Part shown: positions 45,865 to 54,470 of the stretch, piece by piece
Layout of the letters: the number at the start of each line of letters is the position of its first letter
Numbering within the stretch: the stretch's first letter is position 1
NCBI RefSeq assembly: GCF_008124785.1
Contig: NZ_VNHU01000003.1
Coordinates: forward strand, 248,001-312,000
Direction: 5' to 3'
Source of the DNA: Aquimarina intermedia
GTDB lineage: Bacteria; Bacteroidota; Bacteroidia; Flavobacteriales; Flavobacteriaceae
DNA: 64,000 bases
Notes under the pieces: generated by a model
Seen by the model: the letters and a program-made list of their open reading frames with translations, nothing else
What the model was told of the DNA's origin: nothing
Databases searched by the model: none
Translations under genes and position numbers: made by a program

Positions 45865-46254
45865 TTAAGCGTTCAGTGCGTCTCTATACTCTTTAAGATC
45901 AGCCACATTCATTTTATTTGTTAAGTCTTTAAATAAGGAGACCATATACGAAAGACTCTCAACAGGATCCAACGCATCTTGTGAGCCTGTAGTATTATCT
46001 GTTTGCTCCTTATCCTCTCCATCTCCTTCTTCTTGGATAGGTTCATCTTCAGGAATTGGAATAAGGAAGCTATCATTCTCTTCTATATGCTCATACGCAT
46101 AACGCAAGACCTTTACTGCTAAAGGGATTTGTTCCTCAATTGCATAGGTACGCAATTCCTTTAAATCCTCAATTAATGTATTAGTAATGATACCTGAACG
46201 ATTTAAATCTGCTAAGATTTTATCGATTAATTGCAATGCCTTTTTATTTTCCAA
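45865..46254 (-). CDS. Small acidic cytoplasmic protein, unknown function
   Basis: 129 residues without signal peptide or membrane segments. The N-terminal ~70 residues are helical (KALQLIDKILADLNRSGIIT, DLKELRTYAIEEQIPLAVKVLRYAYEHI), then a very acidic stretch of Glu, Asp and Gln (about 80-105), then a short C-terminal helix (ESLSYMVSLFKDLTNKM). I recognise no named family. It has its own terminator and a TAAATTTG -7 element at 46299-46292, so it is an independent gene. Confidence 0.75.
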   Translation of the reverse strand: MENKKALQLIDKILADLNRSGIITNTLIEDLKELRTYAIEEQIPLAVKVLRYAYEHIEENDSFLIPIPEDEPIQEEGDGEDKEQTDNTTGSQDALDPVESLSYMVSLFKDLTNKMNVADLKEYRDALNA

Positions 46255-46291
46255 AGAAGTTAATTTATAATGATGGTTAAAAATTCTGCTG

Positions 46292-46299
46292 CAAATTTA
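46292..46299 (-). promoter_or_regulatory. Candidate -7 element of the 129-residue protein gene
   Basis: Minus-strand TAAATTTG matches TAnnTTTG, 38 bases before the ATG. No -33 TTG is found at the usual spacing. Confidence 0.4.
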
Positions 46300-46332
46300 C
46301 TTCTAATTACCTTTTTTATAAAATGTTTTTAG

Positions 46333-46366
46333 GATTTATTTCGAAATAAGAATTTTGAAATAAATC
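46333..46366. repeat. Inverted repeat in the gene-free stretch
   Basis: GATTTATTTC at 46333-46342 pairs perfectly with GAAATAAATC at 46357-46366. Within it TTATTTCGAAATAA (46337-46350) is itself a palindrome, so two exclusive hairpins are possible. Confidence 0.45.
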
Positions 46367-46380
46367 TAATTTCTCTCAAT

Positions 46381-46590
46381 TACCAAAATCCTGGTATTCA
46401 CTTACGGCTTATCTATCGCGGGAAGTACCGATATTCCTGCAAAAGTTTGAGGTTTAACCGTAGCGATTTATCTACTGAACTTAGTATCTTTGAGAAGTAT
46501 TCCAATTACAATTTTTCCCTTACTTTTTTTGTTTTCCCCTTAAACTTACCTCCCTTGAATACAGGAGGTAAGTTCTTCATTTTTTATACT
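46381..46590 (+). ncRNA. Candidate structured small RNA
   Basis: No protein can be read here. TACGG (46393-46397) can pair with CCGTA (46458-46462) around an inner 7-bp stem GCGGGAA/TTCCTGC (46418-46440, one wobble). A -7-like TATCTTTG sits at 46485-46492, and a perfect 11-bp hairpin (46543-46574) followed by TTCATTTTTT has terminator form. This could be one RNA of about 200 nt or a shorter one of about 85 nt starting near 46498. No known RNA family was recognised; tmRNA, SRP RNA and RNase P signatures are absent. Confidence 0.3.
46543..46585 (+). terminator. Orphan terminator-like hairpin 1
   Basis: AACTTACCTCC pairs perfectly with GGAGGTAAGTT over a 10-base loop and is followed by CTTCATTTTTT. 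No gene ends here on the plus strand. Confidence 0.55.
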
Positions 46591-46639
46591 TTAATAGCTG
46601 TTTTTTGAAGCATCCTACTCCTATAAGTCTATACGAGCA

Positions 46640-46668
46640 GTGATGATTTAGATTCATCATTGTTTTTT
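46640..46668 (+). terminator. Orphan terminator-like hairpin 2
   Basis: TGATGA pairs with TCATCA across a 7-base loop, extended by one G-T pair, and is followed by TGTTTTTT. No gene ends here. Confidence 0.4.
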
Positions 46669-46722
46669 GGCGAAACAAATAAACTTTAACAATTGCCTGA
46701 ACTACCTGTATTATAAATAGTT

Positions 46723-46744
46723 AAGAGATGTTTGCGTCTTTTTT
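46723..46744 (+). terminator. Orphan terminator-like hairpin 3
   Basis: AAGAGATG pairs with CGTCTTTT (two wobbles) over a TTTG loop and runs into more T. No gene ends here. Confidence 0.35.
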
Positions 46745-46809
46745 GAATGGCAAATAATAATAAAAGGAATAGTTATTGATTATTTTGAATTGTAAAAAAA
46801 AATTGTACA

Positions 46810-46840
46810 TTGTAATATTATCTAATGTTTACTAAATTTG
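46810..46840 (+). promoter_or_regulatory. Promoter of the M28-like gene
   Basis: TTG at 46810-46812, 20 bases, then TAAATTTG at 46833-46840: a complete -33/-7 promoter. The transcript would start about 35 bases before the ATG at 46881. Confidence 0.6.
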
Positions 46841-46880
46841 CCCTTTAGCAAGCAAAATTAGATCCCAAATTTAAAATAAA

Positions 46881-47768
46881 ATGAATTTAAACTGTAAAAA
46901 CGGAATTTTACTACTACTTATCTTCACCTTTCAGTTTTCCTTTGCGCAATCTGAATATGAACTTAGAGAATCAGATATGATTAATGTTCAAAAGGATATT
47001 GTAGGAAAACTAACAGGACACTTACCTATAAAGGGTAAGAAGAAAATAGAAAGCAGATCCAAAACAAGTGAACGCAAAATTGTTGTGGATTATCTAGAGG
47101 ATTTATTAAAAGAAATTGATTTAAAGCCCAAAAAGAATACCTATAATGTGCAGGATAAAAAAGGGAAGCAATACTCTGGTACAAACGTTTATGCTGTAAT
47201 ACCTTCAACAACACCTTCAGAGGAATATGTTGTTTTAGCTGCGCATTATGATACTGCAGAAGACTCCCCGGGTGCTATCCATAATGCTACTGGTTTAGCA
47301 TTAACTCATTATGTGGCATCCCAGTTGGTAAAGTTACCAACACGCAGTAAGAATTTTATAATAGCCTACTTTGATCAACAAGAAACCAATATGATTGGAT
47401 GCCGTATGTTTGTCAAAAAGATGAAGGATGATAAGGTCAATATCCATTCTATGCATCGTGTAGATTATATGGGTTGGGATTTAGATGAAGACAGAGCAAT
47501 TGAATTGCTATCTTCAAATATTAGTCTTGAATCTTTATACCGAATGGAATCACCGGTACCTGTTTTTAAAAGACTGGTATCCACCCCAGAAAGTCGTATT
47601 TTTTCGACATTGGGCTTCGAAACAATAACCATAACATCAGAGCTTAAGAATGCTGATAACTCTCCATATGTTCATCAAGCGTCAGATACTTATACTACTG
47701 TGAATTTTAAATATTTAGCATCAACTACTGATATTGTTTTAAATGTTTTAAAAGTCCTTTCCAGATAA
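46881..47768 (+). CDS. Secreted M28-like peptidase with altered active site
   Basis: 295 residues with a signal peptide (ILLLLIFTFQFSFAQ). The fold of M28 zinc aminopeptidases is clear: VVLAAHYDT with His122 and Asp124, GAIHNATGLA, FIIAYFDQQETNMIGCRMF, HRVDYMGWD and SPYVHQASDT near the end. Two key positions are changed. The zinc-bridging Asp of GAxDN is His134, and the general-base Glu of the Glu-Glu pair is Gln167 (Glu168 kept). It may be a catalytically dead or re-purposed member. It has its own promoter and ends at a hairpin shared with thrC. Confidence 0.8.
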   Translation: MNLNCKNGILLLLIFTFQFSFAQSEYELRESDMINVQKDIVGKLTGHLPIKGKKKIESRSKTSERKIVVDYLEDLLKEIDLKPKKNTYNVQDKKGKQYSGTNVYAVIPSTTPSEEYVVLAAHYDTAEDSPGAIHNATGLALTHYVASQLVKLPTRSKNFIIAYFDQQETNMIGCRMFVKKMKDDKVNIHSMHRVDYMGWDLDEDRAIELLSSNISLESLYRMESPVPVFKRLVSTPESRIFSTLGFETITITSELKNADNSPYVHQASDTYTTVNFKYLASTTDIVLNVLKVLSR

Positions 47769-47803
47769 TTAATACAAATTAAAGCTTATCAACACTTATT
47801 TTT

Positions 47804-47834
47804 AAAGCCTTTCTTATTTGCTGAGAAAGGCTTT
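47804..47834. terminator. Terminator shared by the M28-like gene and thrC
   Basis: AAAGCCTTTCT pairs perfectly with AGAAAGGCTTT over a 9-base loop. The right arm lies inside the last codons of thrC, so it serves the plus-strand gene best. Confidence 0.7.
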
Positions 47835-49103
47835 TAAGTTTTTATAGTTTTTGATCAAAATACTGTTTTTCTTTTTTTGCATTATCTCTTTAATTTGATC
47901 GGGTAGTGGCAGCGTGATACTGAGTTCCTTTTCTACCGTTGATCTGAATTTGATAGGATGTGCTGTTTCTAGAAACACTCCAATTTCATTAGGTTGCAGG
48001 CCGTGTTTTTTCAATCCCAAATACCCAACAGCTCCATGAGGATCTGCAATGTAGTTGGCAGTTTTGTACAATTCCTGAATTGCAGAATTTGTCTCCTTAT
48101 CGTTAAAGCTATACGAACTGAATTCAGATTTTAAGGCTGTATCATCATTTTTGAACAAGTGTTGAATCCTGATAAAGTTGCTGGGATTACCTACATCCAT
48201 GGCGTTAGATAGTGTTTCTACAGATGGTCTAGGGCTATAAAATCCTGTATTCAAATATCTTGGAATAATATCGTTGCTATTTGTTGAGGCTACAAAATGA
48301 CGAATGGGCAAACCTAATTTTTTTGCTACAATTCCTGCACAAATGTTTCCAAAGTTGCCACTTGGAACTGAAAATACCAGTTCCTTGTTGAAGGACTTTA
48401 ACTGTTTGTAAGCTATGAAATAATAAAAGGTTTGTGGTAACCAACGGGCTATGTTGATAGAATTAGCAGAGGTTAGATTACGTTTAGATTTTAGTTCTTC
48501 ATCCAAAAATGCGGTTTTGACCATTTCTTGACAATCATCAAAAGTACCTTGTACTTCTAACGCAGTGATATTATGCCCTAGAGTAGTTAGTTGCTTCTCT
48601 TGTACATCACTCACTTTGTTTTGTGGGTATAAAATAATTACCTCTACGTTATCTGTCTTGAAAAAACCATTAGCTACTGCACCACCCGTATCCCCTGAAG
48701 TTGCTACGAGCACCGTCGTTTTACGTCCGTTATTTTTATTAAAATACTCCAAACATTTAGCCATAAATCTGGCGCCAACGTCCTTGAATGCCATGGTAGG
48801 ACCATGAAAGAGTTCGAGAGAGCTAATAGATTCATCAATAGGTACTACCGGGAAATCAAAGTCTAACACTTCGTCCAAAATTTGTAGTAAGTGATTTTTA
48901 GGAATACTAGTACCTATGAATTGCTCAATGACCATATACGCAATTTGGGTGGCGCTCATTTGATCTATTTCATTATAGAATGATGCTGGTAATTTTTCTA
49001 TTTTTTCAGGAAAATAAAGTCCTCGGTCCGGAGCTATTCCTGAAACTACTGCTTCCTCAAATGAAACGCGGTGATTCTTATTATTCAAACTATAATAGTA
49101 CAT
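47814..49103 (-). CDS. thrC: Threonine synthase
   Basis: 429 residues from ATG 49103 (MYYYSLNNKNHRVSFEEAV), the standard threonine synthase opening. The frame runs back to 49244, but the extra 47 residues overlap thrB and look non-homologous. The PLP lysine is in FHGPTMAFKDVGARFMAK, and VATSGDTGGAVANGF and SVPSGNFGNICAG bind the cofactor phosphate. It converts phosphohomoserine to threonine. Third gene of the thrA-thrB-thrC operon, 37 bases after thrB. Confidence 0.95.
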   Translation of the reverse strand: MYYYSLNNKNHRVSFEEAVVSGIAPDRGLYFPEKIEKLPASFYNEIDQMSATQIAYMVIEQFIGTSIPKNHLLQILDEVLDFDFPVVPIDESISSLELFHGPTMAFKDVGARFMAKCLEYFNKNNGRKTTVLVATSGDTGGAVANGFFKTDNVEVIILYPQNKVSDVQEKQLTTLGHNITALEVQGTFDDCQEMVKTAFLDEELKSKRNLTSANSINIARWLPQTFYYFIAYKQLKSFNKELVFSVPSGNFGNICAGIVAKKLGLPIRHFVASTNSNDIIPRYLNTGFYSPRPSVETLSNAMDVGNPSNFIRIQHLFKNDDTALKSEFSSYSFNDKETNSAIQELYKTANYIADPHGAVGYLGLKKHGLQPNEIGVFLETAHPIKFRSTVEKELSITLPLPDQIKEIMQKKKNSILIKNYKNLKAFLSK

Positions 49104-49140
49104 GTATTGTAATTTTTTAGTTGTGAGAATTATTTGTTTC

Positions 49141-50064
49141 TTAATCGATTCTTCGTATACCTGTACTATTGATATTTGAAATATAGATATCAAAATCAAT
49201 TTCGGCATTTTTATACACTTCATGCATGGCCTTAGCAACCTCATTAGCAGTTTCTATACCTTGGCTTAATGCGAAAATAGATGGACCAGAACCCGAAATC
49301 CCACATCCTAAAGCTCCTTGTGCTAAAGCTGCTTTTTTAACCTGCTCAAATTTCGGTATTAGAATTGATCGAAGTGGTTCTATGATTACGTCTTCTAGAC
49401 TTCTACCAATTAATTGGTAATCATTTAAACAGAGTCCTGCTACCAAACCTCCTACATTTCCCCATTGCGTAATTGCGTCTGTAAGGGTCACGTTTTGTTT
49501 TAAAACAGCGCGTGCATCTGATGTTTTTACTTCGATTTGCGGATGTACCACAATAGCCATTAAATCTTCAGGATATGGTAGCTTGACGATGTCAAGTGGA
49601 GTATAGCTTCGTATCAATGTAAATCCTCCCAAAAGTGCAGGGGCTACATTATCAGCATGAGCATTACCACTAGCTAGTTTTTCTCCCTGCATAGCAAACC
49701 TAATTAAATCATGCGGAGCAAATGGCTTGTTCAGAAGTTCATTAACTGCCCAAACAGCTCCGGCGCTACTCGCTGCACTACTACCAATACCACTACCTGC
49801 TTTAATGTTTTTGAGAATTGTTATTGTCACTTGTATATCCTGATCTAATTCGTCTAGAAGTGCTTGTACTGCCACTCCGGCAACATTGAGGTGTGCTTCT
49901 TTGGGTAAATCAGCACCTTCTATTTTTGTGATAAAAACACCAGTACCCGGTTCTATGGTAATGGTCATCTCATCACCGATAGTGTCTAAACAACATCCAA
50001 TAACATCAAATCCACAAGATAAATTAGCAATGGTTCCAGGACTAAAAATTTTGATTTTTTTCAT
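49141..50064 (-). CDS. thrB: Homoserine kinase
   Basis: 307-residue GHMP kinase phosphorylating homoserine. The ATP loop is IKAGSGIGSSAASSAGAVWA (residues about 87-106), with an N-terminal IKIFSPGTIANLSCGFDVIG and a C-terminal GCGISGSGPSIFAL. It lies 11 bases after thrA and before thrC, in pathway order. Confidence 0.95.
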   Translation of the reverse strand: MKKIKIFSPGTIANLSCGFDVIGCCLDTIGDEMTITIEPGTGVFITKIEGADLPKEAHLNVAGVAVQALLDELDQDIQVTITILKNIKAGSGIGSSAASSAGAVWAVNELLNKPFAPHDLIRFAMQGEKLASGNAHADNVAPALLGGFTLIRSYTPLDIVKLPYPEDLMAIVVHPQIEVKTSDARAVLKQNVTLTDAITQWGNVGGLVAGLCLNDYQLIGRSLEDVIIEPLRSILIPKFEQVKKAALAQGALGCGISGSGPSIFALSQGIETANEVAKAMHEVYKNAEIDFDIYISNINSTGIRRID

Positions 50065-50075
50065 AATCGTCCAAA

Positions 50076-52520
50076 TTAAATTCTACCAATTCTAATGATA
50101 TCGGCAAAGATTCCTGATGCTGTCACTGCAGCGCCTGCGCCGGCACCTTTGACAAGTAATGGATTCTCGGGATAGCGATCAGTATAGAACAAAACGATGT
50201 TGTCGCTACCTTCAAGATTGTAAAAATCATGGTTTACAGGAATTTCCTGTAATCCAACTTTTGCTTGTCCGTTATCCAATTGCGCAACATATTTTAACTT
50301 GCAATTAGCAGCCTTTGCATGGTCAAGCTTATTTTTGAAATGGTGTTCTTCTAGTTTTAGACATGAGTAAAATGCATCAACGGTTTCACTGTCTAAACAG
50401 TTTTGAGGTAAAAAAGAATCATTGATGATATCTTCTAACTCCAGCTCTAAACCACTTTCTCTGGCCAGAATCAATATTTTTCTCGCTACATCAATACCAC
50501 TAAGATCGATTTTTGGATCCGGTTCAGTAAAACCTTCTGCCTGAGCACGTTTTACAATTGCGTGAAAGGGTGTTTCTCCATTGTAATTATTGAAGACAAA
50601 GTTGAGGCTCCCAGAAAGTACTGCTTGTATTTTGTGAACCCTATCTCCCGAAGCAATCAAATTATTTAGCGTATCAATAATTGGTAAACCTGCTCCCACA
50701 TTCGTCTCATATAAAAACGAAGCGTTATATTTTTTGGCGATACCTTTGAGGTCTTTATACTGTTTTAAAGAAGCAGAACAGGCTATTTTATTACAGGTAA
50801 CCACCGATATACTTTGATTAAGATACTGGGGATACATGGATGCAATGTCCGGATCCGCTGTATTATCAATAAATATGGAGTTACGAAGATTAAGATGTTT
50901 GGCAGTTTCAAAGAATTTATTCGGATTTGCCGGAACCCCTGCAGCTAAATGTTCTTTCCAAGTTTCTATTGAAATTCCATGCTCATCAAAACACATTGTC
51001 CTGGAGTTTGAAATTCCTACAATCTTTAATTTTAAATGGAGTTCTTTCTTGAGGTATTCTTTTTGTTTTTCTAACTGACCTAATAATTTAGCACCTACAT
51101 TACCAACACCTGTAACGAAAAGGTTGAGCTGTTTGGTTTTTACCTCAAAGAAACGCTCGTGTAAGGTGTTCAAAGCTTTTTTGACATCATTTCTTTCAAT
51201 GACCACCGATATGTTTTTTTCTGAAGCTCCTTGTGCGATGGCGCGTATGTTTACATTATTCTTGCCCAACGTACTAAACATCTTACCACTTAGCCCTTGA
51301 TGTTTGTACATATTATCTCCGACCAATGCTACAATGGCCAGATCCTTTTCTACCAGAGTGGGTTTGAGAATTTTCTTTTCAATTTCGAATTCAAAAACTT
51401 CATCCAATGCTTTTTTTGCTTTTCCCGCATCATCTTCATGGATTGCTAAACAAATCGAATGCTCTGAGGAGGCTTGGGTGATCAAAACCACATTGACATT
51501 TTCTTGGTATAATTTTTCGAACAAGCGCTTAGAAAACCCCGGAATACCGACCATACCACTACCTTCTACCGAGACTATAGTAATGTGATCTATATGCGTT
51601 ATTCCCGTGACAGGATAGGTGTGCCCGTTTACGTTTTCAGTAATTAGAGTACCTTTTGCTTCCGGGTGGAAGGTGTTTTTTATTCTGATTGGAATTTTCT
51701 TTTCTAGTACCGGCTGGATCGTAGGAGGGTAGATCACCTTGGCACCAAAATGCGAAAGCTCCATAGCTTCTTGATACGTAATATGTGGAATGGCTTTTGC
51801 TTGTTTCACAATACGTGGATTGGCTGAGAACATACCACTAACATCAGTCCATATCAGAAGCTCATCAGCGTTGAGGGAAGCTGCAAGTATAGCAGCCGTA
51901 TAATCAGAACCTCCACGACCTAGGGTGGTGGGGTGACCTGTTATCGTATTGGCAATAAATCCTGGAAAAAGAGCGATGTTTTCTATTCGTTCTTGCTCAT
52001 AAGCCAGTAATTTCTTGTAGGTAACCGGATAAATTACGGACACGGATTTTTCTGCATCACAAATGATAAAATCTCGTGAATTTTTGAGACTAACGCTTGC
52101 TCCGGCATTTTTGAGAACTTCATAAAGTATATGAGATGATAAAATTTCTCCATAACCCGTAACTAGTGATAAGGTTCTTGGTGAAAGCTCGTTCAAGAGA
52201 AATACACCTTCACACAAGGATTCGATTGCATTAAAATGAATCTTTAACTGACTTATAATTCCGCTCTGATTTGTCACCGGAATCAGTTTTTTTATGATGT
52301 CAAAATGCAGCGTTTCAAGTTGGTTTATAATTTTTTTATAGGCTGAGTCATTAGCCTCTGCCAGATAGCCTGCACGTAGGAGAAGATCTGTTACGCCACC
52401 TAATGCAGAAATCACTACATAGATGTCTTGTTGATCGGCATATTCTTTAATTATATTAATAGTCTGAGTGATTGCCTCTGCGTTTTTTACAGAAGACCCT
52501 CCAAATTTGAGTACTTTCAT
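50076..52520 (-). CDS. thrA: Bifunctional aspartokinase / homoserine dehydrogenase
   Basis: 814 residues. The aspartokinase domain (1 to about 290) opens with MKVLKFGGSSVKNAEAI and includes LGRGGSDYTAAILAASL. Two ACT domains follow (about 310-460), the expected site of threonine feedback. The homoserine dehydrogenase domain starts at LFVTGVGNVGAKLLG (near 467) and includes TCNKIACS and NVGAGLPIIDTL. It performs the first and third steps from aspartate to threonine. It heads the thrABC operon behind a leader of about 215 nt that encodes a Thr/Ile-rich peptide. Confidence 0.95.
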   Translation of the reverse strand: MKVLKFGGSSVKNAEAITQTINIIKEYADQQDIYVVISALGGVTDLLLRAGYLAEANDSAYKKIINQLETLHFDIIKKLIPVTNQSGIISQLKIHFNAIESLCEGVFLLNELSPRTLSLVTGYGEILSSHILYEVLKNAGASVSLKNSRDFIICDAEKSVSVIYPVTYKKLLAYEQERIENIALFPGFIANTITGHPTTLGRGGSDYTAAILAASLNADELLIWTDVSGMFSANPRIVKQAKAIPHITYQEAMELSHFGAKVIYPPTIQPVLEKKIPIRIKNTFHPEAKGTLITENVNGHTYPVTGITHIDHITIVSVEGSGMVGIPGFSKRLFEKLYQENVNVVLITQASSEHSICLAIHEDDAGKAKKALDEVFEFEIEKKILKPTLVEKDLAIVALVGDNMYKHQGLSGKMFSTLGKNNVNIRAIAQGASEKNISVVIERNDVKKALNTLHERFFEVKTKQLNLFVTGVGNVGAKLLGQLEKQKEYLKKELHLKLKIVGISNSRTMCFDEHGISIETWKEHLAAGVPANPNKFFETAKHLNLRNSIFIDNTADPDIASMYPQYLNQSISVVTCNKIACSASLKQYKDLKGIAKKYNASFLYETNVGAGLPIIDTLNNLIASGDRVHKIQAVLSGSLNFVFNNYNGETPFHAIVKRAQAEGFTEPDPKIDLSGIDVARKILILARESGLELELEDIINDSFLPQNCLDSETVDAFYSCLKLEEHHFKNKLDHAKAANCKLKYVAQLDNGQAKVGLQEIPVNHDFYNLEGSDNIVLFYTDRYPENPLLVKGAGAGAAVTASGIFADIIRIGRI

Positions 52521-52589
52521 ACATCAATTTTTTTGTGAAATAAATTTATTTGATTTAGTTTTTAGAAAAAACTATAAAAGGTGCGGATA

Positions 52590-52646
52590 CTATATAGAAA
52601 CATAACCCCAAAGGGTAATTGTAGTAAAAATAAACATACCGTCCAT
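52590..52646 (-). CDS. thrL: Candidate thr operon leader peptide
   Basis: An 18-codon frame starts at ATG 52646 and reads MDGMFIFTTITLWGYVSI before TAG. It contains Thr-Thr-Ile-Thr in consecutive codons (ACT ACA ATT ACC), the pattern used by the Escherichia coli thr leader to sense Thr-tRNA and Ile-tRNA supply. The frame is open upstream to an ATG at 52718, which would give 42 residues. It ends 70 bases before thrA. Hairpins flank and overlap it (52693-52709, 52655-52670, 52605-52616, 52557-52573), but no GC-rich terminator with a T-run is seen, so the mechanism is uncertain. Confidence 0.42.
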   Translation of the reverse strand: MDGMFIFTTITLWGYVSI

Positions 52647-52741
52647 ATTGCTAATCACCGGAGAAGGTGACAACAAACTTTTGGAAAAGAAAACCGATAG
52701 GTTAACGGTACTGAACATAGGATTATTATATCTTTATATTT

Positions 52742-52775
52742 CAAATGTATTCATTATAAATCAAAAAACTCAAAA
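52742..52775 (-). promoter_or_regulatory. Promoter of the thr operon
   Basis: On the minus strand TTTTG (52775-52771), 21 bases, then TACATTTG (52749-52742) fits the -33/-7 consensus. Transcription would start near 52736, leaving a leader of about 215 nt before thrA. Confidence 0.6.
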
Positions 52776-52850
52776 TCTAATAAAACTTATAGAATATTTG
52801 TCAATTAGATATATTTCATAAGCTTTTATTGTTAAATTCATATAAATTAG

Positions 52851-54389
52851 ATGAAAATTCTTTCAGCAGAACAATTGCAAAAGGCAGATCAGGCTACTTT
52901 ACGATCTCAAAATATAAGCTCTTTAGAACTAATGGAACGTGCGGCAACGCAAATTTTTAATAGCATTCATGCAAAATTAAAGGGGGCGGATGTTTTATTT
53001 CATATTTTTTGTGGTATAGGTAATAATGGTGGCGATGGTTTGGTACTTTCCAGATTATTACCGGAACACGGTTATAAAGTGAAGACTTATATAGTTAACT
53101 TTACTGATAAAAGGTCAGATGATTTTTTAAAGAATTATGATCGATTAATTGCTTTAAACACCACATGGCCAACCCAACTGAAATCCGAGACTGATTTTCC
53201 GCAATTATCTGAAAAAGATATAGTAGTTGATGCAATTTTCGGAATAGGGCTTAATCGTCCGTTGGTGGGGTGGGTAGTAAAGTTAATCCAGCACATTAAC
53301 GCAAGCAATGCTTTTGTGTTGTCCATAGATATTCCTTCAGGTTTGTATGCGGATAGAGCACCGGATACTTCTGACGGTGTAATAAAGGCTTCTACAACAT
53401 TTACCTTTCAAACACCAAAACTTGCCTTTTTTCTTCCGGAAACCGCTGTGTACAGTCGTGATTTTGAGGTATTGGATATCGGACAGGACCAACTTTTTAT
53501 GAATGAGAGCAAAGGCGTAGCTGAGCTTATCAGCAAAAATATGATACGATCAATGTATCAACCACGTGAGAAATTTGCTCATAAAGGCACCTATGGACAT
53601 TGTCTTTTGATTGGCGGCAGCTACGGTAAAATCGGAAGTATGATAATAGCCACAGAGGCTGCAATGAGAGTAGGTGCCGGATTGGCAACATCCTATATTC
53701 CAGAATGTGGTTATACAGCATTGCAAACCGCAGTACCTACGGCTATGGTAGTGACAGACGATAATGATAATTATATTAAAGCGATAGATTATGATGTAGA
53801 ACCAAATGCGATTGGCATTGGAATGGGAATGGGGACAAATAAGAACACTATATTGGCATTCGAAAATTTCTTAAAAAAGATAGAAATTCCAGTTGTTTTG
53901 GATGCAGATGCATTGAATAGCATAGCTCAACATGGCGACTTAGCCAAACATATCCCTTCGGGTTCCATCCTAACCCCACATCCAAAGGAACTAGAACGAC
54001 TCGTTGGTTCTTGGAAAGACGACTTTGAAAAAATCAAAAAAGCCAAGGAGTACTCCAAACGATATCAATGTATCTTAGTTATAAAAGGAGCCTATACGTT
54101 AATTGTGAACGACGATACGTTGTATATCAATACAACTGGAAATCCCGGAATGGCGACTGGTGGTACGGGAGATGCGCTTACCGGAATGATTACAGGTTTA
54201 ATAGCACAGGGCTATAATTCGCTACAGGCCACCTTAGTGGGAGTTTATTTGCATGGACTTTCCGGGGATTTGGCTATTCAAACTACAGGGTATCAAGGTC
54301 TATTAGCAACAGATGTAGTGCAGTATATAGGTAAATCATTTTTAAATTTATTTGAAACTAAAACACCTGCACATACTGAGAATTCTTAA
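52851..54389 (+). CDS. nnr: Bifunctional NAD(P)H-hydrate epimerase/dehydratase
   Basis: 512 residues. The N-terminal YjeF epimerase domain (1 to about 215) has FCGIGNNGGDGLVLSRLL and SIDIPSGLYAD. The C-terminal ADP/ATP-dependent dehydratase domain (about 230-505) has GTYGHCLLIGGSYGKIGS, DADALNSIA, ILTPHPKELERL and the catalytic NPGMATGGTGDALTGMI. Together they repair hydrated NAD(P)H. The start ATG follows a divergent gap to thrA. Confidence 0.95.
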   Translation: MKILSAEQLQKADQATLRSQNISSLELMERAATQIFNSIHAKLKGADVLFHIFCGIGNNGGDGLVLSRLLPEHGYKVKTYIVNFTDKRSDDFLKNYDRLIALNTTWPTQLKSETDFPQLSEKDIVVDAIFGIGLNRPLVGWVVKLIQHINASNAFVLSIDIPSGLYADRAPDTSDGVIKASTTFTFQTPKLAFFLPETAVYSRDFEVLDIGQDQLFMNESKGVAELISKNMIRSMYQPREKFAHKGTYGHCLLIGGSYGKIGSMIIATEAAMRVGAGLATSYIPECGYTALQTAVPTAMVVTDDNDNYIKAIDYDVEPNAIGIGMGMGTNKNTILAFENFLKKIEIPVVLDADALNSIAQHGDLAKHIPSGSILTPHPKELERLVGSWKDDFEKIKKAKEYSKRYQCILVIKGAYTLIVNDDTLYINTTGNPGMATGGTGDALTGMITGLIAQGYNSLQATLVGVYLHGLSGDLAIQTTGYQGLLATDVVQYIGKSFLNLFETKTPAHTENS

Positions 54390-54393
54390 AAAT

Positions 54394-54401
54394 TAAATTT
54401 G
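54394..54401 (+). promoter_or_regulatory. Candidate -7 element of the two-repeat lipoprotein gene
   Basis: TAAATTTG matches TAnnTTTG. It covers an upstream TTG (54399) that could open the frame, so the real start must lie downstream; this supports ATG 54471. Confidence 0.4.
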
Positions 54402-54470
54402 TTCATTTGTACAATGAAATTCGTTTTTCATAGTTATATTAGATTGAACAAAATAATTAAAGAAAGCAAT

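Noticed and set aside
46381..46480. tRNA or known housekeeping RNA in the gene-free stretch
   Set aside because: No acceptor/T-arm pattern, no tmRNA tag frame, no SRP Alu/S-domain motif and no RNase P conserved blocks.
49104..49244. 47-residue N-terminal extension of threonine synthase
   Set aside because: It overlaps thrB in another frame, and threonine synthases start at the MYYYSLNN segment encoded from 49103.
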